From NCBI RefSeq assembly GCF_020283565.1, contig NC_060060.1, positions 37,758,001-37,822,000 on the forward strand: a stretch of DNA of 64,000 bases, in the 5' to 3' direction. The notes under the pieces were generated by a model. It made no database searches. It was not told the DNA's origin and was given only the letters and a program-made list of their open reading frames with translations. The translations under genes and the position numbers were made by a program. Positions 24,640-35,772 of this stretch are shown in pieces. The stretch comes from Trifolium pratense. Lineage: Eukaryota > Streptophyta > Magnoliopsida > Fabales > Fabaceae. Numbering within the stretch: the stretch's first letter is position 1; the number at the start of each line of letters is the position of its first letter.

Positions 24640-25030
24640 TGGTACAATTAATGCAACCGAACTCACTATGACAATAGTCGCGATTATAAACAGACTCGCA
24701 ATTGCCAGGGCGGTATGCCCTGCTCTCTCGCGATCCATACTCTAACGAGTAAGCAAGTAAACTATCTTTTGAAGTGTCAGGAGCGTAGGGCAACTGGGCT
24801 AGGCCGAGTCAGAAAGGCTTTGATGACTCAAGGTTAATCTTAAGGAGAGGAGAGTGAGGGGAAGAGGGGGCAGCCTTAGGCCCGATCATCCAATTCACTA
24901 ACCGACAAACATGGTTCCGTAGTCAAAGCAACGTCGTCACTTTCGTGTACATGGCCAAATTCTTATTAAAGCAACATTCTCATTTCTCTACCATATAATT
25001 CAGTCATTGGGATCAACCTAGCCCCGACAA
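24640..25030. other. Possible organellar DNA insertion (NUMT candidate)
   Basis: This patch has markedly higher GC content and a purine-rich texture unlike the AT-rich flanks (for example GTCAGGAGCGTAGGGCAACT and GGGGAAGAGGGGGCAGCC). It has no coding frame and no terminal repeats. The texture resembles non-coding plant mitochondrial DNA, but I recognise no specific mitochondrial gene, so this is a tentative call. Confidence 0.3.
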
Positions 25031-26825
25031 CTTAGATACATTCATTATAGATGAATTTAAAAAGATGAAATTTGTTTATAAAATATTACATAGAGTACTA
25101 TTTTTGAAATATTAATAACTGTATTAGCAATAATTCTTTTTCTTATCTCAACCTTTTGAAATACGTAGAAAATAAGAGATACGGGTAGAGAAAGAGAAAG
25201 AAAAGATAGAAATGGATGAATATGATATGGTCGGTTGGTCAGCACGTATGATGGAGAACACGTGGAGACAAAGAGAAGATGTTCAATCAAGGTGTTCTCT
25301 CTCATGTCATGGCTTTCAGCATAAAATAATATAAATTTTATAAAATACTAGTGGCTAGAGAGGGGTATTCCACCCGTATCTGTGTCTATTATGTAAATTT
25401 ATTTAAAAAAAAGTATGTTTTATATTATGGTGAATTTTTTAATAAAAGATTTTTGCTGTAAAAAAACATGTTTTATGTTATGATGAAAAGTACACATCAA
25501 AATTTTTTGTATTCTCTTTTTTGATCAAATATCCTCTTTATACATAGGTATAGATATGCTGAGTAAATAATTAGAAAAATTCTGGGAGTATGATTGATAA
25601 TTTCTAATGTACCGGTAGATCATGTATTTAAATCGATAGATAAATGAATATTTTTTTTATAAGAAATCATTTTTCTATCATTAACAACATTATGATAACC
25701 GAATATTATTGTCAAAACTGTCAAAAATATAAAATTTAACATTTTTTTAATTCTATTCCTAATAATTGTCAATATTGAATTTTTTTAATGAAAAAATATT
25801 AAAAAATTAATGTAATGCTTATAAACAATGATATTAAAAAATTAATGTAATACTTATAAACAATGAAATTGTGTTTTTTCTTGTGATATTATTATCTCTA
25901 AAATACAATAATCGGTAAATAATTTTTTAATTCATAAAAATAATTACTAATTTATCAATTTATCGCTCTAATGTACCGTAGAAGTCTCCATTATTAAAAA
26001 ATTAACTTTTAGAATTTATCAAATACTCCTAGAATTGTTACTCGATAAATTTTAAGAAATAATTTTTATAATAAAAAAGCAAAGGAAATATATAATAAAT
26101 AAAAGGTATTAGAAAGACAGAATCTGAAATAATCTCTTGTAAAAAATAAAAAATCAGAAATAATGTCTTTTAAGTAAGTTAAAAAAAAAAAAAAAAAAAA
26201 AAGGAAAAGGTGGCAAAAGCATCCTCATCATGTTGCACGCATCAACTGTTGTGTCTGGTATGTGTCTGTATGAATTGTATTAAATTGAGCAATGAATCAG
26301 TTCATGCATCTTTGTTTGTATCAGAAACAAACAATTTCTTTCAATATAAAGCAACAAACAAATGTTATGTGTGGTGTATCCGTGTATGAATTGAATGTTC
26401 CATTTCTATTCTGTTGTTAGTACTTTAGTGCATACATCTCCCTTGGCTTGTTTGTGTACTTTTCGAATGATGACCATCTTCTTGATTCTTGCGCCCACGT
26501 GGCTTCCTCGTACTGGCCCTTTACATTTGTTTTATTGCTTTTTCCGATTGGACAATCAATACAACAAACAATGCCAAACCAAACCTACACTATCCATCCC
26601 TTAAATCCCCTTTGATGATTTGAGTGATAAATGACAATAATCCATATTTGCATGTAATATTCATAATTAAGTTTTTTAATTAACTATTTTTATATATAAA
26701 TTGAATATTCTATGCACGTAACGTAAATGAGATTAATTCCTTGAATTTTATAGGACATAAATTGGCGGTAAATTATTCTTAAGAGTTTTAACACTAAATT
26801 TTTAATAAACTTTTATTTCATATGT
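25031..26825. other. Intergenic AT-rich DNA with a poly(A) tract
   Basis: No gene is supported. There is an A22-type tract at about 26180-26201 and a short direct duplication near 25795-25865 (ATATTAAAAAATTAATGTAATGCTTATAAACAATGA in two copies). Short frames at 25057-25305 and 26395-26604 show no known domain. Confidence 0.4.
25348..25376 (-). mobile_element. Possible Helitron 3' end
   Basis: On the minus strand, a short GGGTGGAATACCC hairpin is followed about 10 nt later by CTAG and then T, which fits a Helitron terminus. The stem is only 4-5 bp, and no 5' end was found, so support is weak. Confidence 0.3.
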
Positions 26826-26829
26826 GCTA

Positions 26830-27088
26830 CCTCCGTCCCTAATTATAAGACTAATTGAGAAAATTGCAGAGATTAATAAAGTGAGTTCTGACATTAAATT
26901 TGTTGATAATATAATCTGTATTGTTTTTACAATTTTATCTTTCAATTTTAATGTAGAAAAATATACACTTTAATTATGGGTATGTTGGTAAAAAAATAAT
27001 TAATGCTCTTGAAAATATGAAAGAGTTCTTATAAAAAGGGACAAAGAAAAATAAAATATAAAGATGATCTTATATTTAGGGATGGAGG
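26830..27088. mobile_element. Stowaway-like MITE with duplicated right end
   Basis: The ends are CCTCCGTCCCTAATTATAAG and, inverted, CTTATATTTAGGGATGGAGG, flanked by TA. The right third of the element plus flank is tandemly duplicated: about 26998-27113 is repeated at about 27114-27230 with some mismatches (GAAAATATGAAAG, TATAAA, TTATATTTAG and GTATATGGTGGTTTGT recur in order). Confidence 0.7.
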
Positions 27089-27230
27089 TAGTATATGGTG
27101 GTTTGTTCTTATTAATTGATGCTGTTGAAAATATGAAAGGGTTTTTATAAAACGGAAGAAAGAAAAATATAAAGAGGATCCTATATTTAGAGAGACGGAG
27201 TTAGTATATGGTGGTTTGTACTTATTAATT

Positions 27231-27847
27231 ATTGAATAAATACCCATAAATTATCAATTGATATTTGATAGTGTAAATATCATACAATAATACTTCTTCC
27301 CTCTTTCATTATATAAGTCTTTAATAATATGAGTTTTTCTAACCTGTGTAATGTTGCACAGGACAAGAAACGAGTAATTAATGCCTTATTTGCTCTCTCT
27401 TTTTCTCTTATTTTTTTTTTTCCAAATTTATTAAGTAGCAACTAATGTTTTTTTTTTCTTCCTATCTCTTCACTCACTCACTCCCCCTCTCTCTCTCTCT
27501 CTAATCTCACGCTCTTTTCTCCTCTTTCTCTCAAGAACACATTCATGTGTTCATCGTGAATAGCAAGAACATCGGCGGCGGACCACCACCTGGACTAGAT
27601 TCCGGCGGCCTCACAAACATGCAGCCTGACGGTTGCCGCCCAAAACAAACCGACTGAAACCCAAAACAAAAAACCACAAAAACACCCAAATCAACCTCAA
27701 ATCTCTTCTAAACACTTATTTACCATTTTTAAACACCCCCCAAAAACAAAATCTAAATAACCAAATCAAAACCCAAAAATATAATTTTGTTCTATTACCT
27801 CTTGTTTCAAAATAATTAGAAAAACCCTAATAAAAATTATAGGTATT
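27231..27847. other. CT-rich and C/A-rich stretch, possible retroelement leader
   Basis: A (CT)n tract at about 27485-27503 is followed by a GC-rich patch (27540-27650, including CATCGGCGGCGGACCACCACC) and then A/C-rich DNA with AAACCCAAAA repeats. This composition is unlike the surroundings and could be a retroelement untranslated region or the leader of a lost gene; no coding region is supported. Confidence 0.3.
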
Positions 27848-27848
27848 A

Positions 27849-28099
27849 CTCACTCCGTAGCAAATTATATAAGTCACTTTATATTACCAATGAAACATTT
27901 AATATTATTTTTCCTATTATACCCTTAATTATTTATTATTCCCTCTTCTTTCAATTCTTCAATTTATTTTTCATATATACCATTATAATGTAGGACAATT
28001 TTGTAAACAAACTCATAATTTCTCTTTTCCATACAACATTAATTACATTTCTTAATTTGTGTAATTTGGCCAAAATAACTTATATTGTGGTCGGAGGGA
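27849..28099. mobile_element. Stowaway-like MITE
   Basis: The left end CTCACTCCGTAGCAAATTAT and ATAAG is mirrored by CTTATATTGTGGTCGGAGGG at the right, about 250 bp away. The interior is AT-rich and non-coding. Confidence 0.55.
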
Positions 28100-28499
28100 A
28101 AAAAATTATTGGAGTAATAAATATGTGTGTTAATATTTTTTTTGAGAAGCCAAGAAAATATATTAAAAAAGATAGGCACGAGGAATGCCTAGAAACATAT
28201 TTGTGTTAATTTTACTTCACTAAAGTGGTTAATGAATTTCTCTATGACGAATTGTTTGGGTGATTCATGATACATAATTCTTGGTCAAACTTTACTTACC
28301 TCGCGATCCAACTATAGATTATCGAACACCCTTTCATTAGGAACTAGAGAGTTAACAAAAAAAAAAATACTTCATCTGTTCTAAATGATAAGTGGTTTTT
28401 CTTTAAAAAAAAAAATCATAAGTGGTTTTAAGGAAAAAAATCGTTCTAAATTATATGTCGCTTGTATACTATTGAAACATTTAATACTATTTTTTGATT

Positions 28500-28605
28500 T
28501 TTTTTGTTGAGAAATACAAGTTAGTATTGACTAGGATTCGAACCCGCACCACTTTATTACAATATGACATTTCAACCACTTTGACATGTAAACCAATTGT
28601 ACTAT
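28500..28605 (-). repeat. tRNA-derived SINE-like fragment
   Basis: On the minus strand, CAAAGTGGTTGAAATGTC resembles a Pol III A box, and GCGGGTTCGAATCCTAGTC about 35 nt later matches a B box. It is not a foldable tRNA, so a tRNA-derived SINE head is the better reading. Confidence 0.5.
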
Positions 28606-28770
28606 TTTTTTATTATACTCTTAACTATTTATTACTCTGAACTCTCTTATACCATTAATGAAGAACAATCTTATAAACTACGATAATTCATAATTATATT
28701 TCTTTATCATACAACATTAATTATATTTAGGAAAACATTAATAATTTTTTTGACAAAAAAATAGTCTATA

Positions 28771-28771
<1 letters not shown>

Positions 28772-28832
<61 letters not shown>
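28772..28832. repeat. (TA)n microsatellite
   Basis: About 30 TA units between CTATAG and TTCAAG. Confidence 0.95.
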
Positions 28833-28836
<4 letters not shown>

Positions 28837-29354
28837 GATAATTACACGCACTTGAATAAAAGACAAATGGAAACAAGTTGCGTCGCTAATTTTTTTTTAA
28901 AAAAATAATCTTATAGTAACAAATGCACATTGAAATTGGTAGAAGATTATATATTTAGGAACAAGATTTTTTTAAAAAGTTTTATAATTTTTTTTGACAC
29001 AAAAAGTTTTATAATTGTTACACTAGTTAGAGAACACCAAGTTTGAATTGTACTCTATATGACCAATAAACCAGTACCATGAAATATAAATAATTTGTTC
29101 GGTTAAATAAGAAATATATATATACAAGTCCCTCTAAATAATATATTATTACGCGATCGCCAAATGCTCAAAGTTGTCGCCAACCAAATAATACGCTGTA
29201 GTCTATTACTATTGCTTCCTGTTGCTATTGAATCTGAATTTTAATCTCTATTTTTTTTTTAAAAAAAATGAATTTTAACTCCTTATTTTATATTTTTCAT
29301 GATTTTTTTTCCCACCAAATTTTATCGGTCACAAGCAACTGTATATTTCTGAAA

Positions 29355-29384
29355 CTAGAACTTTGACCCATGCGGTGCATGGGT
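29355..29384 (-). mobile_element. Helitron 3' terminus, minus orientation
   Basis: On the minus strand, the hairpin ACCCATGC-ACC-GCATGGGT (29384-29366, 8-bp stem, 3-nt loop) is followed 7 nt later by CTAG and then T. This is the standard layout of a plant Helitron 3' end. The element body would extend to the right; its 5' TC end was not located. Confidence 0.65.
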
Positions 29385-29759
29385 CTAATTAACTGTAATA
29401 TGTAACAATAAAAAATAAAATACAAAAATTCTAAGAGCATTTTCAATCAGAGTAGTATAGGAAATTTCATGGACTAATTATTCTATATTTGTTTATGTGC
29501 TTATTTTATATTTTATATATTTTTTAAATAATTTTGGAACTCCATCGTTTTGTTTACTTATTAAAAAAAATTGATGATAACTAAAGGTTAAAAAATTGAT
29601 GATAATTAAAGGTTAAAAAAAAATTAAAGACACAATCAAGAACATAAACTTAAGTAGACATCTATAAATAAATAAAAATTGTGATTAATTCCACCGTTCA
29701 AATTTATTAAAAACAGGGTTAACATATTAGGATTCCTAAATTCTTTCAAAATTGAAGCA

Positions 29760-29940
29760 CATGTGTTTTAACGGTTGAAATGTTTTATTGTAAGTAAGGG
29801 ATGCAGGTTTGATTCCGATCGTAGACAAATCTGTATTTTTTTGAATATAAAACTGCAATAAAAAGAAAGAGAAAATGAGAGGGGGAAAATTTGGTTTAGG
29901 GTTAGCTTATGTTAGCAAGCTTATAATATAAGAGATAAGA
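29760..29940 (+). repeat. SINE-like repeat copy 1
   Basis: GTTTTAACGGTTGAAATG resembles an A box and GCAGGTTTGATTCCGATC a B box. The following TTTAGGGTTAGCTTATGTTAGCAAGCTTATAATATAAGAGATAA is closely matched at 31020-31070, showing a shared family. A LINE has jumped into its right end. Confidence 0.5.
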
Positions 29941-29941
29941 G

Positions 29942-30381
29942 TTGGTCTCTTGTTAGCTCTTGGATTGGCTCTTCTTTGGTGACAGCTCAGACTATTCCCG
30001 ATCATTTTGTTCAGTTTACATACTCAGCAGGTGGTCTTCGAGCACGACGTTCTTTCATGCAGCTTATATGGCTGGCTTGTGTGTGGGTTATGTGGACCGA
30101 AAGAAATTACAGTTTATTCAGAGGCTCAGCAAACACAGTGCATCATATGTTGGACAAGATCAAGACTTTTTCTTTTAGGTGGTTGAAAGCGACGAGTAGT
30201 ACTTTAGCTTTAAACTGTCATAGTTGGTGGTCTAGTCCTATGCTTTGTTTGGGCTTTGTATAGTTTCTTTTGGTCCTTGTATTTTGACTTTTTTGTAACC
30301 TTACTTAGTCTTCCTTGGTACGTCTTGTGCTGAGTAGACTTTTGTTTATATAAAGATCTCATTTTGGCTTGTTCAAAAAAA
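29942..30381 (+). mobile_element. 5'-truncated LINE insertion with 17-bp target duplication
   Basis: The 440-bp insert encodes the C-terminal end of an L1-type ORF2 (GGLRARRSFMQLIWLACVWV, MWTERNYSLFRG, LDKIKTFSFRWLKATSS and HSWWSSPMLCLGFV stop). A 3' tail then runs to an A-tract at 30375-30383. The sequence AATATAAGAGATAAGAG occurs at 29925-29941 and again, identically, at 30382-30398, a perfect target-site duplication. The truncated start and intact duplication show a fairly recent target-primed insertion. Confidence 0.92.
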
Positions 30382-30884
30382 AATATAAGAGATAAGAGAT
30401 TATCGGTTTTTAATTGTTTAAATTGTGCAATAAAAATTAATGGTGCTTAATTGTCGTATGAAATATTTCCTATGAAAGTTGATGGAGCTTAACACTTTGT
30501 GGACATAATTTAAATCACAATTGGTCTGCTAGTGCATATTGTATCAATTGATCATCGGTTAATATTAAATCTGCAATGTTAAAATCAAAATAATGAATGT
30601 GATTAGTGACATGACTATGGTTGTGTTTGGTTGTATTGCAAAAAAAATTGATTTAGCATAATTGAGTTTGATAATAACTTTCCAAATTACACGTGATAAT
30701 AACTTTCCAAATCTCACATGATAATTATTCTCTAAATTTATGATCCGGTAGAAAAAAAATCATGGATCATGAAAGAAATAAAAATATTTCGTGATGAATA
30801 ATATAGTCAACAATAATTTTGATATGATATACTTTTAAAATTGATGGTGCTTATCAATTATTGCACATAATTTTAATCACAATT

Positions 30885-31075
30885 GGTATACTTGTCATAG
30901 TGGTTGGAAATATTGCCTTGCATTAAATGGTTGTGGGTTCGAATCCTAGTCAAGACAAAATTGTAATATTTTTTAATAAAAATTGCAAGATAAAATGGAG
31001 GGAAAACAGAAAAAACAAATTAGGGTTTAAGGTTTGCTTGTGTATACAAGCTTATAATATAAAAGATAATAAAAT
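30885..31075 (+). repeat. SINE-like repeat copy 2
   Basis: CATAGTGGTTGGAAATATTG (A-box-like) is followed by GGTTGTGGGTTCGAATCCTA (B box), then a tail shared with the copy at 29760-29940 (AAATTAGGGTTTAAGGTTTG, ACAAGCTTATAATATAAAAG). This is a tRNA-derived SINE-like structure. Confidence 0.55.
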
Positions 31076-31221
31076 TGTCTATTAATGTTTTCTCATGTGC
31101 GGTAATAGATGTTTGTATTAACTTTTTTTTTTTGGTTACCTTTGTATTAATATTTCATGTTTGTTAATCACATGTCTGGTATTTGGAAATTGGGACCAGA
31201 TTATTGTTAACCTTTTTTTCA

Positions 31222-31490
31222 AGTAGTTTAGTGGCTAAAATTTACATCCTTAAATGAGAATATATAATGAGAATGTAATGTCCTGACAATCGAGCTAAAC
31301 TCATAAGATAATTGTTAACATTCTTTGGATGACAATAATACAATAGACTCTTTTTTTTTTTATCAAATAGCCTATAGTGGCTAAAAATTATACCCATAAA
31401 ATAAATAAGTGAAATACAATATTCTCCCAATTAAATTAAACTCATGGAACAATTGTTAACATTTTTTGGATGACAATAACGTGTGCTATG
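31222..31490. repeat. Diverged tandem duplication, about 150 bp
   Basis: Two successive blocks share TTTAGTGGCTAAAA / TATAGTGGCTAAAA, AAACTCATAAGATAATTGTT / AAACTCATGGAACAATTGTT and TTTGGATGACAATAA, in the same order. No coding content. Confidence 0.6.
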
Positions 31491-32044
31491 CTATGAGTTA
31501 TGAATAACAAATTTAGGGAATTGGTGTATTCAAAAAGTGGACGACAATAATAAATTGAGACCAAACCCTCGCAAATTGTTAATTTTTTCTATTAGAGAAT
31601 GAATATATTAATAATGGTAATAATAAAAGAATGGGTCACAAAAAATAGTCATAAGTGATATATTTTTATAGGGTGTCAATTTCTAGATATTTAAATAATA
31701 TTTTTCATTGTGCATAAAAAATCTCATAATAATAATATAAAACATATTTTTAAATCATATCCTTAAATAAATAACGAATTCTAAACAAATGTTAATATAA
31801 ATTATTTTCTGATGATATCTTATATTAAATGAGTTGATTAGAAATTAGGTAAATTCATTGATGACAAAAAGAAAAGGTAAATTCTTCGATATACCTTTAG
31901 AGTTGAGGGAATGTTTTGAGGTAGTGTAATTTTTTGAGAAAATTTGTGGAGTATACTCTAAGCTAAATTTAAGGAATTTCAAATTGACACATATAAAATT
32001 AGAAATTTCATCCTCTCTATAAACTTTTAAAATTTGCTAATTGA
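31491..32044. other. Intergenic AT-rich DNA
   Basis: No gene, RNA or clear transposon signal was seen. Confidence 0.4.
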
Positions 32045-32697
32045 TCGACAAACCTAAAACCAGTCAAAAAGTCTAAAATTGATACTAAACCTGACTCGGA
32101 CCCTAAAATAGGCTGCAAACCCTACATCAGACCTGACCTATAAAATCAACCGAAAAACCTAAAAGTATAAACCCTAAACCCTAAAACCGGCCAAAATACC
32201 TACAACCGACCAAAAACCCTATATGCTATAAACCCTAATATCAGCCGAAAACTCTAAAATCGACCCTAAACTAGACCAGAACCCAAAAATCGATAGAAAT
32301 ATCTAAAATCGACCTAAAATCCTAAAATCGACCTACCTAAACCCTAAAACGTACCAGTCAAAAAATCTAAAACCAACCATAAATCCATCGTAAACCCTAA
32401 AATTGGCCGAAAACCTCTAAATCGACACTAAACCCGACATGAACCCTTAAATCGGCAAAAATTCCGAACCCGACCCGAACCCTAAAATCGGCAAAATTCC
32501 GAACCCGACCCGAACCCTAAAATCGACAAAAATCTAAATTCAACCCTAATCCCTCCCTGAACTCTGAAATCGGGCGAAAATCAAAAATTAGCTAAATATC
32601 CAAAAATTGACCCTAAATCCAACATAAACCTTAAAATCGGCCGAAAATATATAATCGGCATAAAACACTAAAATTGATCCTAAATCCGCCCTGGATA
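32045..32697. repeat. Degenerate interstitial array built on AACCCTAAA-type units
   Basis: About 650 bp of loosely repeated AACCCTAAAATCGGCCGAAA-like units, with several exact plant telomere-type AACCCTAAA words (for example ATAAACCCTAAACCCTAAAA near 32168). The spacer is ATCGACC/ATCGGCC-AAA. One 35-bp unit is duplicated almost exactly near 32455-32520 (CCGAACCCGACCCGAACCCT twice). No coding frame. Confidence 0.75.
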
Positions 32698-33129
32698 TTG
32701 GTACCCATAGGCAAAATTAATTCAAATTTTGAATTTATTTTAATATAACTTAATATAAAAAAATAACATGAAATTGAATTTTGTTCATTGGGTACACTGT
32801 AAAATCGTCTGAAAATATTTACAACAAGAATAACAAAAAAATCCTACAGATTAAAGAGGCAAGCTAGGATTGTTCTAGTACATGAATTGCATGGGAAGGA
32901 TAAAGAGGTTAGAGTTTGAATATACTACATGAATAAATGAGTAAAACAAAGATTAATATGGATCCTTAAATAAATATATAGAGAAACCGATACATTGACT
33001 CAATCATCATAATATAACGTAACAATAATAATGCGTAATATAAAATTTAATCCTAAGGGACACATCTCTAATCTACTCTAATCTAATCTAAGTATAAATA
33101 CTAGTAATATTTTTGTATTCTAACACAAA

Positions 33130-33714
33130 CTAACTATAATGGTGATTGACCTCTAGAATGGAGAAATCAAAGCACTTGTTGTATTGATCCCAATGAAGAC
33201 CAATCAAATCTCCTGTCTTTAAACCCCTTCTAGCTACAAAATCTTTGGTCCAATTACCATTGAAACCATAGCTTCCTGAAATAAATTTCTTAAAAGTGAG
33301 AAAGTACATAGTGTTAGTGTCACAATCCCATATTTTCACTTCAATTCCCTTTGCAACATCACCAACCAACACAGGAACCACCAATTCTTCAGCCAATTTT
33401 TTTCCTATTAAAAGTCTACATGTAACTCCAAAAGAATCACTTTCTGTCAACACCTTTTTTATCTCCCAATCTTCATCATTGTATGTCTTTGTCTTTTTTC
33501 TTGAAACAACGTTGGTTTTTTGCTGCTGCACATGCTTTCTCTTTAAACCCATTATTGCTGCTGTACATGGTTCATTATTATCATCGTCGTTTATTGTTGT
33601 ACATGACCATGGACAACAAGGAGCGAGTGATAAATGGAGACAAACCTTGGGATTGGGAATGTCAGTGCAAATCGAACACAAACAAACATTGTTGTTGTTG
33701 TTGTTGTGAGCCAT
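33130..33714 (-). CDS. B3-domain protein, possible plant transcription factor
   Basis: A single-exon minus-strand frame of 194 residues from the ATG at 33714; the frame is open 21 codons further up (to 33777). The start MAHNNNNNNVCLCSIC was chosen because it lies closer to a usual leader, but the upstream start cannot be excluded. The N-terminal half is low complexity with Asn and Asp runs and a Cys-rich segment (CLCSICTDIPNPKVCLHLSL, then CCPWSC), followed by a basic GLKRKH...RKKTK stretch that may be a nuclear signal. Residues about 85-190 form a B3-type DNA-binding fold: WEIKKVLTESDSFGVTCRLL, then KLAEELVVPVL, EVKIWDCDTNTMYFLTFKKF, then WTKDFVARRGLKTGDLIGLH and FDFSIL. It resembles the short, fast-evolving B3 (At2g31720/DUF313-type) proteins. 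Target genes are unknown, and expression is unproven. Confidence 0.75.
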   Translation of the reverse strand: MAHNNNNNNVCLCSICTDIPNPKVCLHLSLAPCCPWSCTTINDDDNNEPCTAAIMGLKRKHVQQQKTNVVSRKKTKTYNDEDWEIKKVLTESDSFGVTCRLLIGKKLAEELVVPVLVGDVAKGIEVKIWDCDTNTMYFLTFKKFISGSYGFNGNWTKDFVARRGLKTGDLIGLHWDQYNKCFDFSILEVNHHYS

Positions 33715-33779
33715 GAATAGAGTGACCGGAGCTAGAGAGTTTTTTTGTGTTTGTATTTGCGGAAAAGTTATTCTCAACT

Positions 33780-34850
33780 ATAACGCTCTATATATATATA
33801 TGTAAATTGCAATGCAAAACATATTTTAAAAAGATATATACAACAAAAACTAAAAATAGTAAACAAAGATACTATAATAAGATAAAGACAAACATATATT
33901 CCAAATATATCAAAAATCAAACAAGCGCAAAAAAAAAAAAAAACCGAATAGATAAACATATTAACTATGATGTTGAGATTTGATTAATAGTATAGAAAAA
34001 AAGATTTGATTAACAAAATTGTGAGCATTAAAACAGTCAGATAATTGTCCACAAATTCTAGTTCAACTAATAAAAATATCAAAATTGGTAGTGTCGAACG
34101 TTAGGACCAGAGTTTGAACTCCGATCACTCCACTTTGTGTATGTGAGTTTTCAATGGCTTTGTCATTTTATCTATTAATAAAAAAAAGTCAAATAATTTA
34201 TCATTAGTTGATATTATTTTTTAATACTTACTGTATTTTATAACTTATATCGTTTTGATATTATTTTTTTAATATTTATTTTATTTAAAAATATATCTTT
34301 ATTTTAAGAGAAAATTAAGTTATTTCTTATCATAATATTACTATTTATTTAGTATAAAAAATACAAAATTATTCTTTTTTTTACACAAAAAATACAAAAT
34401 TATTATGAATCTTTCAATTAATAAATAAATATTTAATAAAATTAAAAGTTTACTAGTATTATCGTAAATAAACAATAAAATTATGTGTTAGAAAAGGAGG
34501 CTGAATAATTACAGTATTTTTTTTTTTGAAAATTGAATAATTACAGTATTATTTTTTGACTAAAGGTAAGAGCACATTTGCAAAAGTCCATAGTCCATAA
34601 TGGATGAGAGAGAGAGAGATTAGAATGACTTACTTACACGTCTTAATCTTGTATTGGTAGTTTATAAAAGAGTTCCTTAGGAAAGGAAACGATGTAACTA
34701 AACTCAACCCCACAATAAAATATTATTTTCTGTGAAAACAAAAGGCCATGTGTCAAAACCTTGCATCATCCTTGCAAAGTTAAGATTTTTTTTTTTTGGA
34801 CTTAAAGTTAAGATCCTTTTTATTTTTATGTTCTTCATTTCATTTTTTTT
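33780..34850. other. Intergenic, upstream of B3 gene
   Basis: This AT-rich stretch includes a probable minus-strand promoter (TATATATATATA at about 33790-33802, some 80 nt upstream of the chosen start). A SINE-like B box (GAGTTTGAACTCCGATCAC) lies near 34110-34130. No other gene is supported. Confidence 0.4.
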
Positions 34851-35240
34851 ATAGGAAAGAGGGCTAATGCCCAACAAACACAAAACTAAATAACAATCGA
34901 TTAATTCCTAGTTCATCAGCTAACAATATATCCTTAATCTGGGATAAGCCTCGTAAAAAATCATTTCATGATTTAAGTTACATCTAATATTTGCTAATGC
35001 ATCCGCACATTTGTTAGCTTCTCGATACTCATGTCAAATTTTTACATTTCAATCAATTATCAAAAGCCGACAAATCTTCTTAAATATAGTATAATCATTC
35101 ACACCTTTAGCTCTCCTCGTTAAAAGAACTTGGACAATAGCCTTTGAGTTAATGCTTACCTCCACACTTGAGAACCCCAACCGTTTTACAAGCATCAAAC
35201 CTTCCAACACTCCGCAAACTAGTAATGTTTTGAAAATATA
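34850..35240 (-). pseudogene. LINE RNase H-domain remnant
   Basis: The minus strand reads GVLEGLMLVKRLGFSSVEVS, then INSKAIVQVLLTRRAKGVND, then YREANKCADALANIRCNLNH. This is the middle and C-terminal part of an RVT_3-type RNase H domain. At least one stop interrupts it, and both ends are missing. Confidence 0.7.
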
Positions 35241-35528
35241 AACGTAAGAATGTAATATTTGGTGGATCTAACTATCAAATTTATAATTAATTTTTTAAAA
35301 AACTATAGAAAATGATTTTTTTTTTGTGGCAAAGTAAAATGAGTTTTAACATGAAAGCTAAAAAAATAAAGAGTTTAACATCATGCATGACTCAAATTAA
35401 TTTCAGACTTTTTTATATTTGAGACAAATGAATCATTTCGTTAATATTGAACTTTTAATATTTTTTTTGGTACAATTGAGGGCAAAACCCAAGAAAAAAA
35501 AAAGGAAGAAAAAAAAAACTACAGAATT

Positions 35529-35772
35529 ATGGCTTGTTTGATTCCTTCTAAAAACAGTTTTTTGGTTTTTAAAAATTAAAAAACTTGATTGGTAATCCAA
35601 TTTTACAAAAGTGTTTTCACAAATTATATTTTGTTTATCAATTTTTAAAAATAAAAATGTAAAACAGGTTTAAGAAGTTTTGTTTTTCTCTTCTTAAAAA
35701 CAATTTTCTAAAACACTTTTATAAGACATGTTTTAAAAACTAAAAATCAAAATTGTTTCAAATAGCCCTTAA
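35529..35772. mobile_element. MITE with TTTAAAAA-rich inverted arms
   Basis: The left edge GGCTTGTTTGATTCC and the right edge TTTCAAATAGCCC are partly inverted, and the interior pairs AACAGTTTTTTGGTTTTTAA with TTTTAAAAACTAAAAATCAA. Limits are approximate. Confidence 0.45.

Noticed and set aside
30900..30960. Possible tRNA gene
   Set aside because: Only Pol III box motifs; no cloverleaf. It is shared with another dispersed copy, so SINE-like.
33296..33709. 137-codon plus-strand frame antisense to the B3 gene
   Set aside because: It mirrors the minus-strand B3 frame, which has clear domain motifs; the plus-strand translation has none.
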